Below are positions 47,806 through 57,799 of a DNA stretch of 64,000 nucleotides, piece after piece. The stretch is from NCBI RefSeq assembly GCF_008868005.1, contig NZ_WAAO01000002.1, positions 930,001 to 994,000 of the forward strand. Direction: 5' to 3'. The position numbers and the translations under genes were made by a program. Each line of letters begins with the position of its first letter. Within the stretch, counting starts at the first letter, position 1. The notes below the pieces were generated by a model that made no database searches, had not been told where the DNA came from, and was given only the letters and a program-made list of their open reading frames with translations. Origin of the DNA: Microbacterium algeriense. GTDB taxonomy: Bacteria; Actinomycetota; Actinomycetes; Actinomycetales; Microbacteriaceae.

Positions 47806-48576
47806 CTACGCCTCGATGGGGGCTGCGGGGTCGAGGAAGCGGTCGTATCCCTCGTTCTCGAGCCGGTCGGCGAGCTCGGGCCCGCCTTCTTCGACGATCT
47901 TGCCGGCGACGACCACGTGCACGAAGTCGGGGCGGATGTAGCGGAGGATGCGCGTGTAGTGGGTGATCAGCAGCACGCCGAGGCCGGTGGCCTCCTTGGC
48001 GCGGTTGACGCCCTCCGAGACGATCTTCAGCGCGTCGACGTCCAGACCGGAGTCCGTCTCGTCGAGGACCGCGAACTTCGGCTTGAGCACCTCGAGCTGG
48101 AGGATCTCGTGACGCTTCTTCTCGCCACCGGAGAAGCCCTCGTTGACGTTGCGCTGGGCGAACTTCGGGTCCATGCGCAGGTTCGCCATGGCCGCCTTGA
48201 CGTCCTTGGTCCAGCCGCGGATCGAGGGCGCTTCGCCGTCCAGAGCGGTCTTCGCCGTACGCAGGAAGTTGGTCACCGTGACGCCGGGGATCTCCACCGG
48301 GTACTGCATCGCGAGGAACAGGCCGGCGCGGGCGCGCTCGTCGACGCTCATCTCCAGGACGTCCTGGCCGTCGAACGTGATGGAACCGGACGTGACGGTG
48401 TACTTGGGGTGACCGGCGATCGTGTACGCCAGCGTCGACTTGCCGGAGCCGTTGGGGCCCATGATGGCGTGGGTCTCACCCGTGTTCATGGTGAGGTTGA
48501 TTCCGTTGAGGATCGGGGTGGTCCCCGCCTCGGTCTCGACCGTCACATGCAGGTCGCGGATCTCGAGAACAGACAT
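47806..48576 (-). CDS. sufC: Fe-S cluster assembly ATPase SufC
   Basis: A 256-residue ABC-type ATPase that drives the SufBCD scaffold. Walker A GPNGSGKSTLAYTI, signature FSGGEKKRHEIL (the SufC form), Walker B KFAVLDETDSGLDVDALKIV, and switch His in LITHYTR. It follows the Rieske gene by 3 bp. Confidence 0.96.
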   Translation of the reverse strand: MSVLEIRDLHVTVETEAGTTPILNGINLTMNTGETHAIMGPNGSGKSTLAYTIAGHPKYTVTSGSITFDGQDVLEMSVDERARAGLFLAMQYPVEIPGVTVTNFLRTAKTALDGEAPSIRGWTKDVKAAMANLRMDPKFAQRNVNEGFSGGEKKRHEILQLEVLKPKFAVLDETDSGLDVDALKIVSEGVNRAKEATGLGVLLITHYTRILRYIRPDFVHVVVAGKIVEEGGPELADRLENEGYDRFLDPAAPIEA

Positions 48577-48579
48577 TCT

Positions 48580-48906
48580 TCAGACTTCCTTCGTCACAGT
48601 CGGATCGATGAGCACGTCGTCGCCGTCGATCTCGACGACGTAGACCGGAACGGGCTCATATGCGGGGAGATTCTGGGGCTTGCCGGTGATCAGGGAGAAG
48701 GCCGAGCCGTGAGCCCAGCACTCCACCGTGTCGCCTTCCACGAAGCCCTCGGACAGCGAGATGTCGCCGTGGGTGCAGGTGTCGCCGATCGCGTGGATGA
48801 CACCATCGCCGTCCTTGATGACGGTGATCGGCACACCGTTCGGCTCGACGCGCAGCGGGGTGTCCTGTTCGAGCTCGGACACGCCACAGACGCGCTGGGC
48901 CGTCAC
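48580..48906 (-). CDS. Rieske-type ferredoxin in suf operon
   Basis: A 108-residue Rieske [2Fe-2S] protein. The two ligand pairs are CTHGDIS and CWAHGSAF, and the fold is the small ferredoxin type of ring-hydroxylating dioxygenases. It overlaps sufD by 4 bp and precedes sufC. A Rieske protein in this position is common in actinobacterial suf operons. It may provide electrons for cluster assembly; that is an inference, not established. Confidence 0.92.
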   Translation of the reverse strand: MTAQRVCGVSELEQDTPLRVEPNGVPITVIKDGDGVIHAIGDTCTHGDISLSEGFVEGDTVECWAHGSAFSLITGKPQNLPAYEPVPVYVVEIDGDDVLIDPTVTKEV

Positions 48907-50108
48907 GCGTCGACCTCGGCGAGTTCGGCCTCGATCGCGGCCAGCAGCTCCGCCTCCAGGTCGGGGATGCCCAGACGCAGCACGATGTCCGTCAGGAAGC
49001 CGAGGACCACCAGTCGGCGGGCCTCCTCCTCCGGGATGCCGCGTGCCTGCAGGTAGAACAGCTGCTCGTCGTCGAAGCGACCGGTCGCGCTCGCGTGGCC
49101 GGCGCCGAGGATGTCGCCGGTCTCGATCTCGAGGTTCGGGATCGAGTCGGCGCGCGCGCCCTCCGTGAGGACGAGGTTGCGGTTCGCCTCGTAGGAGTCG
49201 GTACCCGTGGCGTCAGCCCCGATCAGCACATCGCCGATCCAGACGCTGTGGGCGCTCTCCCCCTGAAGCGCACCCTTGTAGAGCACGTCGCCCTTGGTGT
49301 GCGGGCCCTTGTGGTGCAGGTAGACCTGGCTCTCCAGGTGCTGACCCGCGTCGGCGTAGGACAGGCCGTAGAGGTAGCCCTCGGAGCCGGAGCCGGCGAG
49401 CTCCACGCTCGGGTTCACGCGTACGACCCCGCCGCCGAAGCTCACGACGAAGTGCTTGAGCGTGGCATCCGCACCGACTCGCGCCTGGTGCGCCGCAGCG
49501 TGCACGGCGTCGTCGTCCCACTGCTGGACCGTCACGACGGTGAGCTTGGCCCCGTCGCGGACGATGATCTCGACGTTCTGCGCGTACTGGGCGGAGCCCT
49601 TGTGCTGCAGCACGACCGTCGCCGCGCTGTGCTCGAGCGCCTCGATCACGATGTGGGCATCGGCACGACGGTCAGCGCCGCGGCCGGTGAGAGCGACGAG
49701 GATCGGCTCGGCGACCTCCTCCTCGCGGGGGATGCGCACGTGAAGAGCCTCTGTGCTGCCCTGCCACGCCACCGCCGCGGTCACGTCCTCCGCGAGGAAG
49801 ACCTCTCCGCGCGGGGCGTCGCCGGCAGCGAGGCCCGCCGCGACGTACTCTCCACCGGAGACGAAGCTCACGTCCACGCCGTCGTTCGACGTCGCAGTCG
49901 TGAACAGCGGGGAGAGCTGACCGACGGGGGTGTGCTTCCAGTTGACCTCACGGCCGGTGGGGGCACCGAAGTCCGTCGGCTCGAAGGAGTGCGGACGCTC
50001 GGAGCGGGTCTGCACCGGGACGAATCCCGCGTCGGCGACCTGGGCTGCCGGGTCGATGTGCGCGTTCGTGTGCTGCGCCTCGCTGGGCGCTGTCGTCGAG
50101 GCCGCCAT
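48903..50108 (-). CDS. sufD: Fe-S cluster assembly scaffold SufD
   Basis: A 401-residue beta-helix protein of the SufBD family. The N-terminal region is variable, then HSVWIGDVLIGADATGTDSYEANRNLVL in pieces and the C-terminal GHASATGRFDDEQLFYLQARG with IPEEEARRLVVLGFL are characteristic. Together with SufB and SufC it forms the cluster scaffold. It starts immediately after the sufB stop. Confidence 0.95.
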   Translation of the reverse strand: MAASTTAPSEAQHTNAHIDPAAQVADAGFVPVQTRSERPHSFEPTDFGAPTGREVNWKHTPVGQLSPLFTTATSNDGVDVSFVSGGEYVAAGLAAGDAPRGEVFLAEDVTAAVAWQGSTEALHVRIPREEEVAEPILVALTGRGADRRADAHIVIEALEHSAATVVLQHKGSAQYAQNVEIIVRDGAKLTVVTVQQWDDDAVHAAAHQARVGADATLKHFVVSFGGGVVRVNPSVELAGSGSEGYLYGLSYADAGQHLESQVYLHHKGPHTKGDVLYKGALQGESAHSVWIGDVLIGADATGTDSYEANRNLVLTEGARADSIPNLEIETGDILGAGHASATGRFDDEQLFYLQARGIPEEEARRLVVLGFLTDIVLRLGIPDLEAELLAAIEAELAEVDA

Positions 50109-51527
50109 TTAGCCGACCGATCCTTCCATGCCCATCTCGATGAGCTTGTTCAGTTCCATCGCGTACTCCATCGGCAGCTCGCGCGCGATCGGCTCGATGA
50201 AGCCGCGCACGATCATCGCCATCGCCTCGTCCTCGGGCATGCCGCGGGACTGCAGGTAGAAGAGCTGCTCCTCGCTGACCTTGGAGACCGTGGCCTCATG
50301 GCCGAGCTGCACGTCGTCGACGCGGATGTCGATCGCGGGGTAGGTGTCGGAGCGGGACTTCGTGTCCACCAGCAGCGCGTCGCACCGGACGGTGTTCGCG
50401 GAGTGGTGCGCGTTGGCGTCCACGCGGACCTCGCCGCGGTAGCCGGCGCGGCCGCCGCCCCGCGCGATCGACTTCGAGACGATCGACGACTGCGTGTACG
50501 GAGCCATGTGGATCATCTTCGCTCCGGCGTCCTGGTGCTGACCGGGACCGGCGAAGGCGACCGAGAGGGTCTCGCCCTTGGCGTGCTCGCCCATCAGGTA
50601 GATCGACGGGTACTTCATCGTCACCTTGGAGCCGATGTTGCCGTCGACCCACTCCATGGTCGCGCCCTCGTGCGCCACGGCGCGCTTGGTGACCAGGTTG
50701 TAGACGTTGTTCGACCAGTTCTGGATCGTCGTGTAGCGCACGCGGGCGTTCTTCTTCACGATGATCTCGACGACGGCCGAGTGCAGGGAGTCCGACTTGT
50801 AGATCGGGGCGGTGCAGCCCTCGATGTAGTGGACGTAGCTGTCCTCGTCGGCGATGATCAGGGTCCGCTCGAACTGGCCCATGTTCTCGGTGTTGATCCG
50901 GAAGTAGGCCTGCAGCGGGATCTCCACGTGCACGCCCTTGGGGACGTAGACGAACGAGCCGCCCGACCAGACGGCGGTGTTCAGCGCGGCGAACTTGTTG
51001 TCGCCGGCGGGGATCACCGTGCCGAAGTACTCCTCGAAGAACTCGGGGTGCTCGCGCAGCGCGGTGTCGGTGTCCATGAAGATGACGCCCTGGGCCTCGA
51101 GGTCCTCACGGATCTGGTGGTAGACGACCTCGGACTCGTACTGCGCGGCCACGCCGGCGACGAGACGCTGGCGCTCGGCCTCGGGAATGCCGAGGCGTTC
51201 GTACGTCTCGCGGATCTCGGCGGGGAGATCCTCCCAGCTCTGCGCCTGCTTCTCGGTGGAGCGGACGAAGTACTTGATGTTGTCGAAGTCGATGTCGCTG
51301 AGGTCGGCACCCCACGTCGGCATCGGCTTGCGCCCGAAGAGCTGATAGCCCTTGAGACGGGTCTTCAGCATCCACTCGGGTTCGTTCTTGAGGGCGGAGA
51401 TCCCGCGGACGACCTCCTCGGAGATCCCTCGCTTGGCGACGGCACCCGCAGCGTCCTCGTCGTGCCAGCCGAACTCGTACACCCCCAGACCGTCAAGCTC
51501 TGGGCGGTCGATCAGCACATCCGACAT
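50109..51527 (-). CDS. sufB: Fe-S cluster assembly scaffold SufB
   Basis: A 472-residue scaffold protein. [40 protein letters not shown] (with the conserved Cys), [16 protein letters not shown], and C-terminal [20 protein letters not shown] are family signatures. First gene of sufB-sufD-Rieske-sufC-sufT. The RBS is GAGGAG. No SufR-type repressor gene is upstream; the 233-bp gap to ctaA holds the promoters of both, with no clear operator. Confidence 0.96.
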   Translation of the reverse strand: MSDVLIDRPELDGLGVYEFGWHDEDAAGAVAKRGISEEVVRGISALKNEPEWMLKTRLKGYQLFGRKPMPTWGADLSDIDFDNIKYFVRSTEKQAQSWEDLPAEIRETYERLGIPEAERQRLVAGVAAQYESEVVYHQIREDLEAQGVIFMDTDTALREHPEFFEEYFGTVIPAGDNKFAALNTAVWSGGSFVYVPKGVHVEIPLQAYFRINTENMGQFERTLIIADEDSYVHYIEGCTAPIYKSDSLHSAVVEIIVKKNARVRYTTIQNWSNNVYNLVTKRAVAHEGATMEWVDGNIGSKVTMKYPSIYLMGEHAKGETLSVAFAGPGQHQDAGAKMIHMAPYTQSSIVSKSIARGGGRAGYRGEVRVDANAHHSANTVRCDALLVDTKSRSDTYPAIDIRVDDVQLGHEATVSKVSEEQLFYLQSRGMPEDEAMAMIVRGFIEPIARELPMEYAMELNKLIEMGMEGSVG

Positions 51528-51760
51528 CCAACACTCTCCTCACAGGTCCCAAACGGTGTCATCCGCCCCGACACACCTGATCCCCGTCGAGTCTGCGGGA
51601 GCGGGTGCCGTTGGTGGGCCCTCATCACGGGCGCTTCCATCGCGCCTAAACTGTTGACGATGCTTCAGCGCTGTCAGCGCCCATCGCAACAATCCGATTC
51701 TACAGGTTCCGCCTGACGGACGGGCCATCATGCCCTCGTCTCATGCGGTCCGGAGGACTT

Positions 51761-52867
51761 ATGCCCGAGACGACGATCCCCGCCACTCCGACGACGCGGT
51801 CGACTCCGCCTCCGTCCGCTCTGTGGGGTCGCGCTCTGACGGTCTTCGCGTGGCTGTCCTTCCTCAGCGAGACCATCATCATCGGCACGGGCGGCGCGGT
51901 GCGGCTGACCGGGTCGGGACTCGGCTGCACCGAGTGGCCCCTGTGCACCCCCGAGTCGCTGGTGCCCATCGTCGAGGTGCAGGGCATCCACGGCATGATC
52001 GAGTTCGGCAACCGGCTGATGACGGGCGTGGTGGGCATCATCGCGCTCGTCGTCGTGCTCCTGGTCCTGCGCCTGTTCAGCGGACGCCGAGCCCTCATCA
52101 CCACTCTCTGGTACGCCGTGGGCGGCATCGCGGCCGCAGCGGTCGCCTACGCGATCGCCTCGCCGTTCCACATCCCGGCGTTCCCTGTCGCTTCCGCAGT
52201 GCTTCTCCTGGCGGTCATCGCCGCCGCGGTGCACGCCGTGCGGACCACACCGGCTCGACGCGACCTCGTACTCCTGTCGTGGCTCACCCTGATCGGCGTC
52301 GTGGCCCAGGCGCTCGTCGGCGGGATCACGGTGCTGACGGGCCTCAACCCGTTCATCGTGGGCTTCCACTACACGTCATCCCTGCTGCTGGTCTGCATCA
52401 CCGCCGCCTTCCTGGTGCGCCTGAAGACGGCACCCGGCCCCCGGGAACGCGCCGTTCCCGCCTGGTTCGCCGCCGTCACCCATGTGACGGGCCTCGCCCT
52501 CGCGGTGACCATCGTGTTCGGCGTGCTCACCACGGGCTCCGGTCCCCACTCCGGCGACGCGGACGTCCTCCGGCACGGCTTCGACGCCACGGTCCTCGCG
52601 CACGTGCACTCCTGGCCGGGCTACATCCTCGCCGCGCTCGTGCTGTTCCTGACCGTCGCAGCGTGGGTGCTGCGACTGGAGCCGCGCCGCTGGCTGCTCG
52701 TGCTCGTGATCGCGATCCTGGTGCAGGTCGGCGTCGGCGTCTGGCAGGCCCGCGAAGGACTGCCGCCGGTGCTCGTTGGCATCCACATGGTCCTGGCGTC
52801 GCTCTCCGCCGCCACCTACACGGTCGTGGTGCTCCACCTCAAGCGATCGATCCCCGTCGCACCCTGA
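51761..52867 (+). CDS. ctaA: Heme A synthase
   Basis: A 368-residue COX15/CtaA membrane protein that converts heme O to heme A. About eight helices, in two four-helix halves. The first half has GGAVRLTGSGLGCTEWPLC with the regulatory Cys and EFGNRLMTGVVG with a heme His context; the second has GFHYTSSLLL and AHVHSWPGYIL. The ATG 51761 has CGGAGGAC upstream; a start at 51743 would lack it. The next steps enzyme CtaB is encoded 0.6 kb downstream on the other strand. Confidence 0.95.
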   Translation: MPETTIPATPTTRSTPPPSALWGRALTVFAWLSFLSETIIIGTGGAVRLTGSGLGCTEWPLCTPESLVPIVEVQGIHGMIEFGNRLMTGVVGIIALVVVLLVLRLFSGRRALITTLWYAVGGIAAAAVAYAIASPFHIPAFPVASAVLLLAVIAAAVHAVRTTPARRDLVLLSWLTLIGVVAQALVGGITVLTGLNPFIVGFHYTSSLLLVCITAAFLVRLKTAPGPRERAVPAWFAAVTHVTGLALAVTIVFGVLTTGSGPHSGDADVLRHGFDATVLAHVHSWPGYILAALVLFLTVAAWVLRLEPRRWLLVLVIAILVQVGVGVWQAREGLPPVLVGIHMVLASLSAATYTVVVLHLKRSIPVAP

Positions 52868-52888
52868 AACCCCACAGACGATCCACAG

Positions 52889-52923
52889 CTTGCGCATCGC
52901 CGACTCATCAGCGCATGCGCAAG
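52889..52923. promoter_or_regulatory. Perfect 9-bp inverted repeat before a small membrane gene
   Basis: CTTGCGCAT (52889-52897) and ATGCGCAAG (52915-52923) face each other over 17 nt. The second arm ends at the ribosome-binding site GGGTGGAG of the gene starting at 52934. It could be a terminator for ctaA, an operator, or a structure that hides the ribosome-binding site. Confidence 0.5.
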
Positions 52924-52933
52924 GGTGGAGCGC

Positions 52934-53413
52934 ATGAACAAGTCACTCTCACGAAGCATCGGATTCTGGCTGCTCCTCGTCGTGTCGCTCATCGCGACCG
53001 CGATCGGCGGATGGCTCATCGCCGGCCAGATCGGCACGATGACGACGACGCTGCTGGACGGCACCGCCACGGGTATCGAGGTGTACGTCGGACAGTCGCT
53101 GGTGGTCGTGGGCGCCGGCGTGCTGGCCGCGGGCATCGTGGGGATCCTGTTGACGCTCGCTCTCGTCGCGGCTCGCTCGCTCGTCCCCGTCGCCGCACCC
53201 GCTGTCGTCGAGCCCATCGACTGGAGCGCGCAGACCCCCGACGCCCCGGCATCCGCTTCCGCCCCGGTCGAGGTCAAGGAAGCGCCTGCGGCCGCTGAGG
53301 CATTCGCGACGACCGACGAGACGACGCCCGACACGACGTCCGAGACCGCCGCTCCCACGGCGCCGTCGAACGGCACGGACGACGGCGAGACCACTCCCCC
53401 GATCACTCGCTGA
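52934..53413 (+). CDS. Two-helix membrane protein, unknown
   Basis: A 159-residue protein. Two transmembrane helices (SIGFWLLLVVSLIATAIGGW, residues about 7-26, and SLVVVGAGVLAAGIVGILLT, about 55-74) are joined by an external loop with GQIGTMTTTLLDGTATG. The C-terminal half is acidic and Ala/Thr/Pro-rich (TTDETTPDTTSETAAPTAPS) and probably disordered in the cytoplasm. No family recognised. It stands alone between ctaA and ctaB, and a shared terminator follows. Confidence 0.7.
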   Translation: MNKSLSRSIGFWLLLVVSLIATAIGGWLIAGQIGTMTTTLLDGTATGIEVYVGQSLVVVGAGVLAAGIVGILLTLALVAARSLVPVAAPAVVEPIDWSAQTPDAPASASAPVEVKEAPAAAEAFATTDETTPDTTSETAAPTAPSNGTDDGETTPPITR

Positions 53414-53430
53414 TCACGGAGCACGAGAAG

Positions 53431-53462
53431 CGAAGCGGCGCCGAGGAATCGGCGCCGCTTCG
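53431..53462. terminator. Bidirectional terminator
   Basis: A 14-bp stem (53431-53444 with 53449-53462) with loop GGAA lies between the two-helix protein gene and the convergent ctaB. Confidence 0.85.
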
Positions 53463-53467
53463 TCGTC

Positions 53468-54373
53468 TCAGAAGGGCAGCAGCGGGTCGACCGCGACGGC
53501 CACGAAGATCAGTGTGAGGTACGTGATCGACGCGTGGAACACGCGCATAGGACGCGGCTCCGTGCCGTGGACCGCGCGGTTGTAGAGCCGGTGCGACTCG
53601 TAGATGAACCAACCGCCGAAGACGGCGGCGGACACCGTGTAGACCAGCCCCATGCCCGCGATCGGGACGAGAAGCAGCGAGCAGGCGACCGTGGCCCACG
53701 CGTAGAGGATGACCTGGAGACCCACCTGCGAGGCGTTGCGGGTGACGCCGAGCATCGGGACGTCGACGTCCTCGTAGTCGTCCTTGTACTTCATGGACAG
53801 CGGCCAGTAGTGCGGCGGCGTCCACAGGAACACGAGCAGGAAGAGGATGAAGGCCGGCCAGTCGAGCGAGCCGGTGACGGCGGACCAGCCGATCAGCACG
53901 GGGAAGCAGCCGGCGATCCCGCCCCAGATGATGTTCTGCTCGGTGCGGCGCTTCAGGATCATCGTGTAGATCACGACGTAGAAGAAGATGGCCGAGGCGG
54001 AAAGCGTCGCCGTCAGCCAGTTGGTGGTCGCCAGCAGCCAGACCGTCGAGACGATCGCGAGCGTCCAGGAGAAGATCAGCGCGCCGCGCGGACTCACCTC
54101 ACCCGTCACCAGCGGCCGGTTCTCGGTGCGGTGCATGTGGGCGTCGATGTCGCGATCGAGGTACATGTTGAACGCCGCAGCGGAACCGGCGCTCAACGAG
54201 CCGCCGATCACCGTCGCCAGCACCAGCCACAGGTTCGGCAGACCGCCCTGGGCCAGGAACATCACCGGCACCGTCGACACGAGCAGCAGCTCGAGGACAC
54301 GCGGCTTGGTGAGCGTCACGTAGGCCTTCACCGTGCGACCGATGGACGACTTCCTCACGGTCTGATCAGACAT
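53468..54373 (-). CDS. ctaB: Protoheme IX farnesyltransferase (heme O synthase)
   Basis: A 301-residue UbiA-superfamily prenyltransferase with about nine helices that adds a farnesyl chain to heme B. The two Asp-rich motifs are visible: [20 protein letters not shown] and [16 protein letters not shown] 54373 is chosen because [19 protein letters not shown] fits the family; upstream in-frame sequence does not. Divergent from tkt with an 18-bp palindrome between, a common actinobacterial arrangement. Confidence 0.95.
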   Translation of the reverse strand: MSDQTVRKSSIGRTVKAYVTLTKPRVLELLLVSTVPVMFLAQGGLPNLWLVLATVIGGSLSAGSAAAFNMYLDRDIDAHMHRTENRPLVTGEVSPRGALIFSWTLAIVSTVWLLATTNWLTATLSASAIFFYVVIYTMILKRRTEQNIIWGGIAGCFPVLIGWSAVTGSLDWPAFILFLLVFLWTPPHYWPLSMKYKDDYEDVDVPMLGVTRNASQVGLQVILYAWATVACSLLLVPIAGMGLVYTVSAAVFGGWFIYESHRLYNRAVHGTEPRPMRVFHASITYLTLIFVAVAVDPLLPF

Positions 54374-54434
54374 CGTCGAGATCTCGATCGCCTCCTCCGC
54401 ACGTGTGACCGGACAACCTCTCCAGTGTATGACA

Positions 54435-54452
54435 CCGGATGACGTCATCCGG
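54435..54452. promoter_or_regulatory. Perfect 18-bp palindrome between ctaB and tkt
   Basis: CCGGATGACGTCATCCGG is fully self-complementary and lies 62 bp upstream of ctaB and 136 bp upstream of tkt. It is close to TATGCT (54488-54493), the probable tkt -10. It looks like an operator for a dimeric regulator; the protein is not identified. Confidence 0.7.
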
Positions 54453-54587
54453 CTCGCGGGCCCGCGTAGCGCAACACCGGTCACCGCTATGCTGAAAACA
54501 CTCGCGCGCCCGGCGATGTGCACACCTCACCGTGATGCTGCGGACCTGCCAGGGAATACGGGCGCCCTCGAAACTGTCGGAAAGGGC

Positions 54588-56690
54588 ATGAACGTGTCGG
54601 AATTGCAGTGGGATGAGATTGATCGACGCGCGGTGGACACCGCCCGAGTCCTGGCGGCCGATGCCGTGGAGAAGGTCGGAAACGGTCACCCCGGCACGGC
54701 GATGAGCCTCGCCCCTGCCGCATACCTCCTGTACCAGCGGGTGCTGCGCCACGACCCGACCGACACCGACTGGCTGGGTCGCGACCGGTTCATCCTCTCG
54801 GTCGGCCACTCGTCGCTGACGCAGTACGTGCAGCTCTACCTCGGCGGCTTCGGGCTCGAGCTCGACGACCTCAAGGCCCTGCGCACCTGGGGTTCCAAGA
54901 CGCCGGGGCACCCGGAGTACGGCCACACCAAGGGCGTCGAGATCACCACCGGACCTCTCGGTCAGGGACTCGCCTCCGCCGTGGGCTTCGCCTACGCGGG
55001 CCGGTACGAGCGCGGCCTGTTCGACCCCGAGGCGGCTCCCGGCACGAGCCCGTTCGATCACTTCGTCTACGTCATCGCCGGAGACGGCGACCTGCAGGAG
55101 GGCGTGACCAGCGAGGCCTCCTCTCTGGCCGGCCACCAGCAGCTCGGCAACCTCATCGCGATCTACGACTCGAACCAGATCTCCATCGAGGACGACACGA
55201 ACGTCGCCTTCACCGAGGACGTCGCGAAGCGCTACGAGGCGTACGGCTGGCAGGTCCAGGTCGTGGACTGGAAGAAGACCGGCGAGTACGTCGAAGACGT
55301 CGCCGAACTGCATGCGGCGATCGAGGCAGCCAAGGGCGAGACCGACAAGCCCTCGCTCATCATCCTCCGGACGATCATCGGCTGGCCGTCGCCCGGCAAG
55401 CAGAACTCCGGCAAGATCCACGGTTCCGCCCTGGGCGCCGACGAGCTCGCCGCGACGAAGAAGGTCCTGGGCTTCGACCCGGAGCAGACCTTCACGGTGG
55501 CGGACGACGTGATCGCCCACACCCGCGGCCTCGCCGACCGCGCCGCCGAGACGCGTGCCGAGTGGCAGACGTCGTTCGACGCCTGGGCTGCGGCGAACCC
55601 CGAGAAGAAGGCGCTGCTCGACCGGCTCGAGGCGCAGGAGCTCCCCTCCGACATCACGAGCGCGCTGCCCGTGTTCGAAGCCGGCAAGGAGGTCTCGACC
55701 CGCGCCGCATCCGGGCAGGTCATCAACGCCCTCGCCGCCGAGCTCCCCGAGCTGTGGGGCGGATCCGCGGACCTCGCCGAATCGAACCTCACCACGATCA
55801 AGGACGCGCCGTCGTTCATCCCGGCGGAGTGGTCCACCCATGAGTGGTCGGGCAACCCCTACGGCCGGGTGCTGCACTTCGGCATCCGCGAGCACGCGAT
55901 GGGCGCGATCGTGAACGGCATCGTGCTGCACGGCCCGACGCGGGCGTTCGGCGGCACGTTCCTCATCTTCAGCGACTACATGCGGCCCGCCGTGCGACTC
56001 GCTGCGCTGATGAACGTGCCGAGCATCTTCGTCTGGACGCACGACTCCGTCGCCCTCGGCGAGGACGGCCCGACGCACCAGCCCATCGAGCAGCTCGCCA
56101 CTCTTCGCGCGATCCCGAACTTCACGCTCGTCCGCCCCGCAGATGCGAACGAGACCTCCGCGGTCTGGCTCGAGATCCTGCGTCGCCACGAGGGTCCGGC
56201 CGGCATCGCGCTGACCCGCCAGAACATCCCGGTGTTCGAGCGCGGCGAGGGCGCGGCCTCCGGCGACACCTTCGCATCGGCGGACAACGCGGCCAAGGGC
56301 GCGTACGTGCTCGCCGAGGCCCCGAACGGCGCACCCGACGTCATCATCGTGGCGACGGGCTCCGAGGTGCAGCTCGCGGTGAATGCCCGCGAGGCCCTCG
56401 CGACGGAGGGCGTGAACGTCCGCGTCGTCTCCGCCCCGTCGCTGGAGTGGTTCGCCGAGCAGGACGACGAGTACCGCGAGAGCGTGCTCCCGGCGTCCGT
56501 CACCGCCCGTGTGTCCGTCGAGGCGGGCTCGGTGCTCACCTGGCGCGGCATCGTGGGCGACCGCGGCCGCTCGGTCGGCATCGACCACTTCGGCGCCTCC
56601 GCCGACTACAAGACCCTGTTCCAGAAGTTCGGCATCACCACCGAGGCCGTCATCGCGGCCGCCCGCGAGACCATCAAGGAGAACGCATGA
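54588..56690 (+). CDS. tkt: Transketolase
   Basis: A 700-residue thiamine diphosphate enzyme of the non-oxidative pentose phosphate pathway. Motifs: [20 protein letters not shown], cofactor-binding [20 protein letters not shown] to YDSNQ, and [14 protein letters not shown] in the pyrimidine domain. ATG 54588 has GGAAAGGG upstream. It opens the operon tkt-tal-pgi-zwf-opcA-pgl; the stop overlaps tal. Confidence 0.97.
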   Translation: MNVSELQWDEIDRRAVDTARVLAADAVEKVGNGHPGTAMSLAPAAYLLYQRVLRHDPTDTDWLGRDRFILSVGHSSLTQYVQLYLGGFGLELDDLKALRTWGSKTPGHPEYGHTKGVEITTGPLGQGLASAVGFAYAGRYERGLFDPEAAPGTSPFDHFVYVIAGDGDLQEGVTSEASSLAGHQQLGNLIAIYDSNQISIEDDTNVAFTEDVAKRYEAYGWQVQVVDWKKTGEYVEDVAELHAAIEAAKGETDKPSLIILRTIIGWPSPGKQNSGKIHGSALGADELAATKKVLGFDPEQTFTVADDVIAHTRGLADRAAETRAEWQTSFDAWAAANPEKKALLDRLEAQELPSDITSALPVFEAGKEVSTRAASGQVINALAAELPELWGGSADLAESNLTTIKDAPSFIPAEWSTHEWSGNPYGRVLHFGIREHAMGAIVNGIVLHGPTRAFGGTFLIFSDYMRPAVRLAALMNVPSIFVWTHDSVALGEDGPTHQPIEQLATLRAIPNFTLVRPADANETSAVWLEILRRHEGPAGIALTRQNIPVFERGEGAASGDTFASADNAAKGAYVLAEAPNGAPDVIIVATGSEVQLAVNAREALATEGVNVRVVSAPSLEWFAEQDDEYRESVLPASVTARVSVEAGSVLTWRGIVGDRGRSVGIDHFGASADYKTLFQKFGITTEAVIAAARETIKENA

Positions 56691-57799
56691 GCACCCCCAC
56701 CGCACAGCTCGCCGCCGCCGGCGTCAGCATCTGGCTCGACGACCTCTCGCGCACCCGCATCTCCTCGGGCAACCTCGCGGAGCTGATCTCGTCGCGCAAC
56801 GTGGTGGGCGTCACCACGAACCCGACGATCTTCGCGAACGCCATCACGGACAAGAACAACACCTCGTACGACGCGCAGGTCTCCGAGCTCGCCGCGTCCG
56901 GCGCGTCGGCCGAGGACGCCGTCTTCGCAGCGACGACGCAGGACGTGCGCGCCGCTCTCGACGTGTTCCGCCCCGTCTGGGAGGAGTCCGGTCACGTCGA
57001 CGGCCGCGTCTCGATCGAGGTCTCCCCCGACCTCGCGCACGACACCGCCGGCACCGTCGCGCAGGCCAAGGAGCTGTGGAGCACGATCGACCGCCCCAAC
57101 CTCCTCGTCAAGATCCCGGCCACCAAGGCGGGCCTGCCGGCGATCACGGAGGCCATCGCGAACGGCATCAGCGTGAACGTCACCCTGATCTTCAGCCTGG
57201 AGCGCTACGCCGATGTGATCGACGCCTACCTGACCGGCCTGGAGCGCGCGCACAGCGGCGACTTCGACCTGTCCAGCATCCACTCGGTCGCCTCTTTCTT
57301 CGTCTCCCGCGTCGACACCGAGACCGACAAGCGGCTGTCGGCCATCGGCACCCCGGAGGCGGACGCACTCAAGAGCAAGGCCGGCCTCGCCAACGCGCGT
57401 CTGGCGTACGAGCTCTTCGAGCAGAAGTTCGCGGAGAAGCGCGCGCAGGACCTCATCGCCCTCGGCGCGAACCTCCAGCGTCCGCTGTGGGCCTCGACGG
57501 GTGTCAAGGACCCGGCGCTTCCCGACACCCTGTACGTGACCGAGCTGGTCGCGCAGGGCGTTGTCAACACGATGCCGGAGAAGACGCTCGAGGCGACCTT
57601 CGACCACGGCGTGGTCACCGGCGACACGATCACGGGCGGCTACGACGAGGCGCGCGAGGTCTTCGCCGGTCTCACGAAGCTCGGCATCGACTTCGACGAC
57701 GTCACCCAGGTGCTCGAGGAAGAGGGCGTCGCCAAGTTCATCGACTCGTGGCACGACCTGCTCGCGCAGGTCGCCGAGGCTCTGGAGGCCCAGCGATGA
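56687..57799 (+). CDS. tal: Transaldolase
   Basis: A 370-residue enzyme of the long actinobacterial TalB-like type that exchanges dihydroxyacetone units between sugar phosphates. [15 protein letters not shown] is the N-terminal signature, and the Schiff-base Lys lies in [16 protein letters not shown]. It overlaps tkt (ATGA) and pgi (ATGA), so all three are translationally coupled. Confidence 0.96.
   Translation: MSTPTAQLAAAGVSIWLDDLSRTRISSGNLAELISSRNVVGVTTNPTIFANAITDKNNTSYDAQVSELAASGASAEDAVFAATTQDVRAALDVFRPVWEESGHVDGRVSIEVSPDLAHDTAGTVAQAKELWSTIDRPNLLVKIPATKAGLPAITEAIANGISVNVTLIFSLERYADVIDAYLTGLERAHSGDFDLSSIHSVASFFVSRVDTETDKRLSAIGTPEADALKSKAGLANARLAYELFEQKFAEKRAQDLIALGANLQRPLWASTGVKDPALPDTLYVTELVAQGVVNTMPEKTLEATFDHGVVTGDTITGGYDEAREVFAGLTKLGIDFDDVTQVLEEEGVAKFIDSWHDLLAQVAEALEAQR

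Noticed and set aside
51528..51760. SufR or FeS-regulator operator upstream of sufB
   Set aside because: Only short self-complementary bits such as CAGCGCTG near 51667 were seen; nothing with symmetry or spacing strong enough to call.
54374..54523. Longer CtaB starting at 54523
   Set aside because: The extra 50 residues do not resemble the family, and would cross the intergenic palindrome and the opposite promoter.
54366..56705. 779-residue open frame opposite tkt
   Set aside because: Antisense shadow of transketolase; no recognisable domain.
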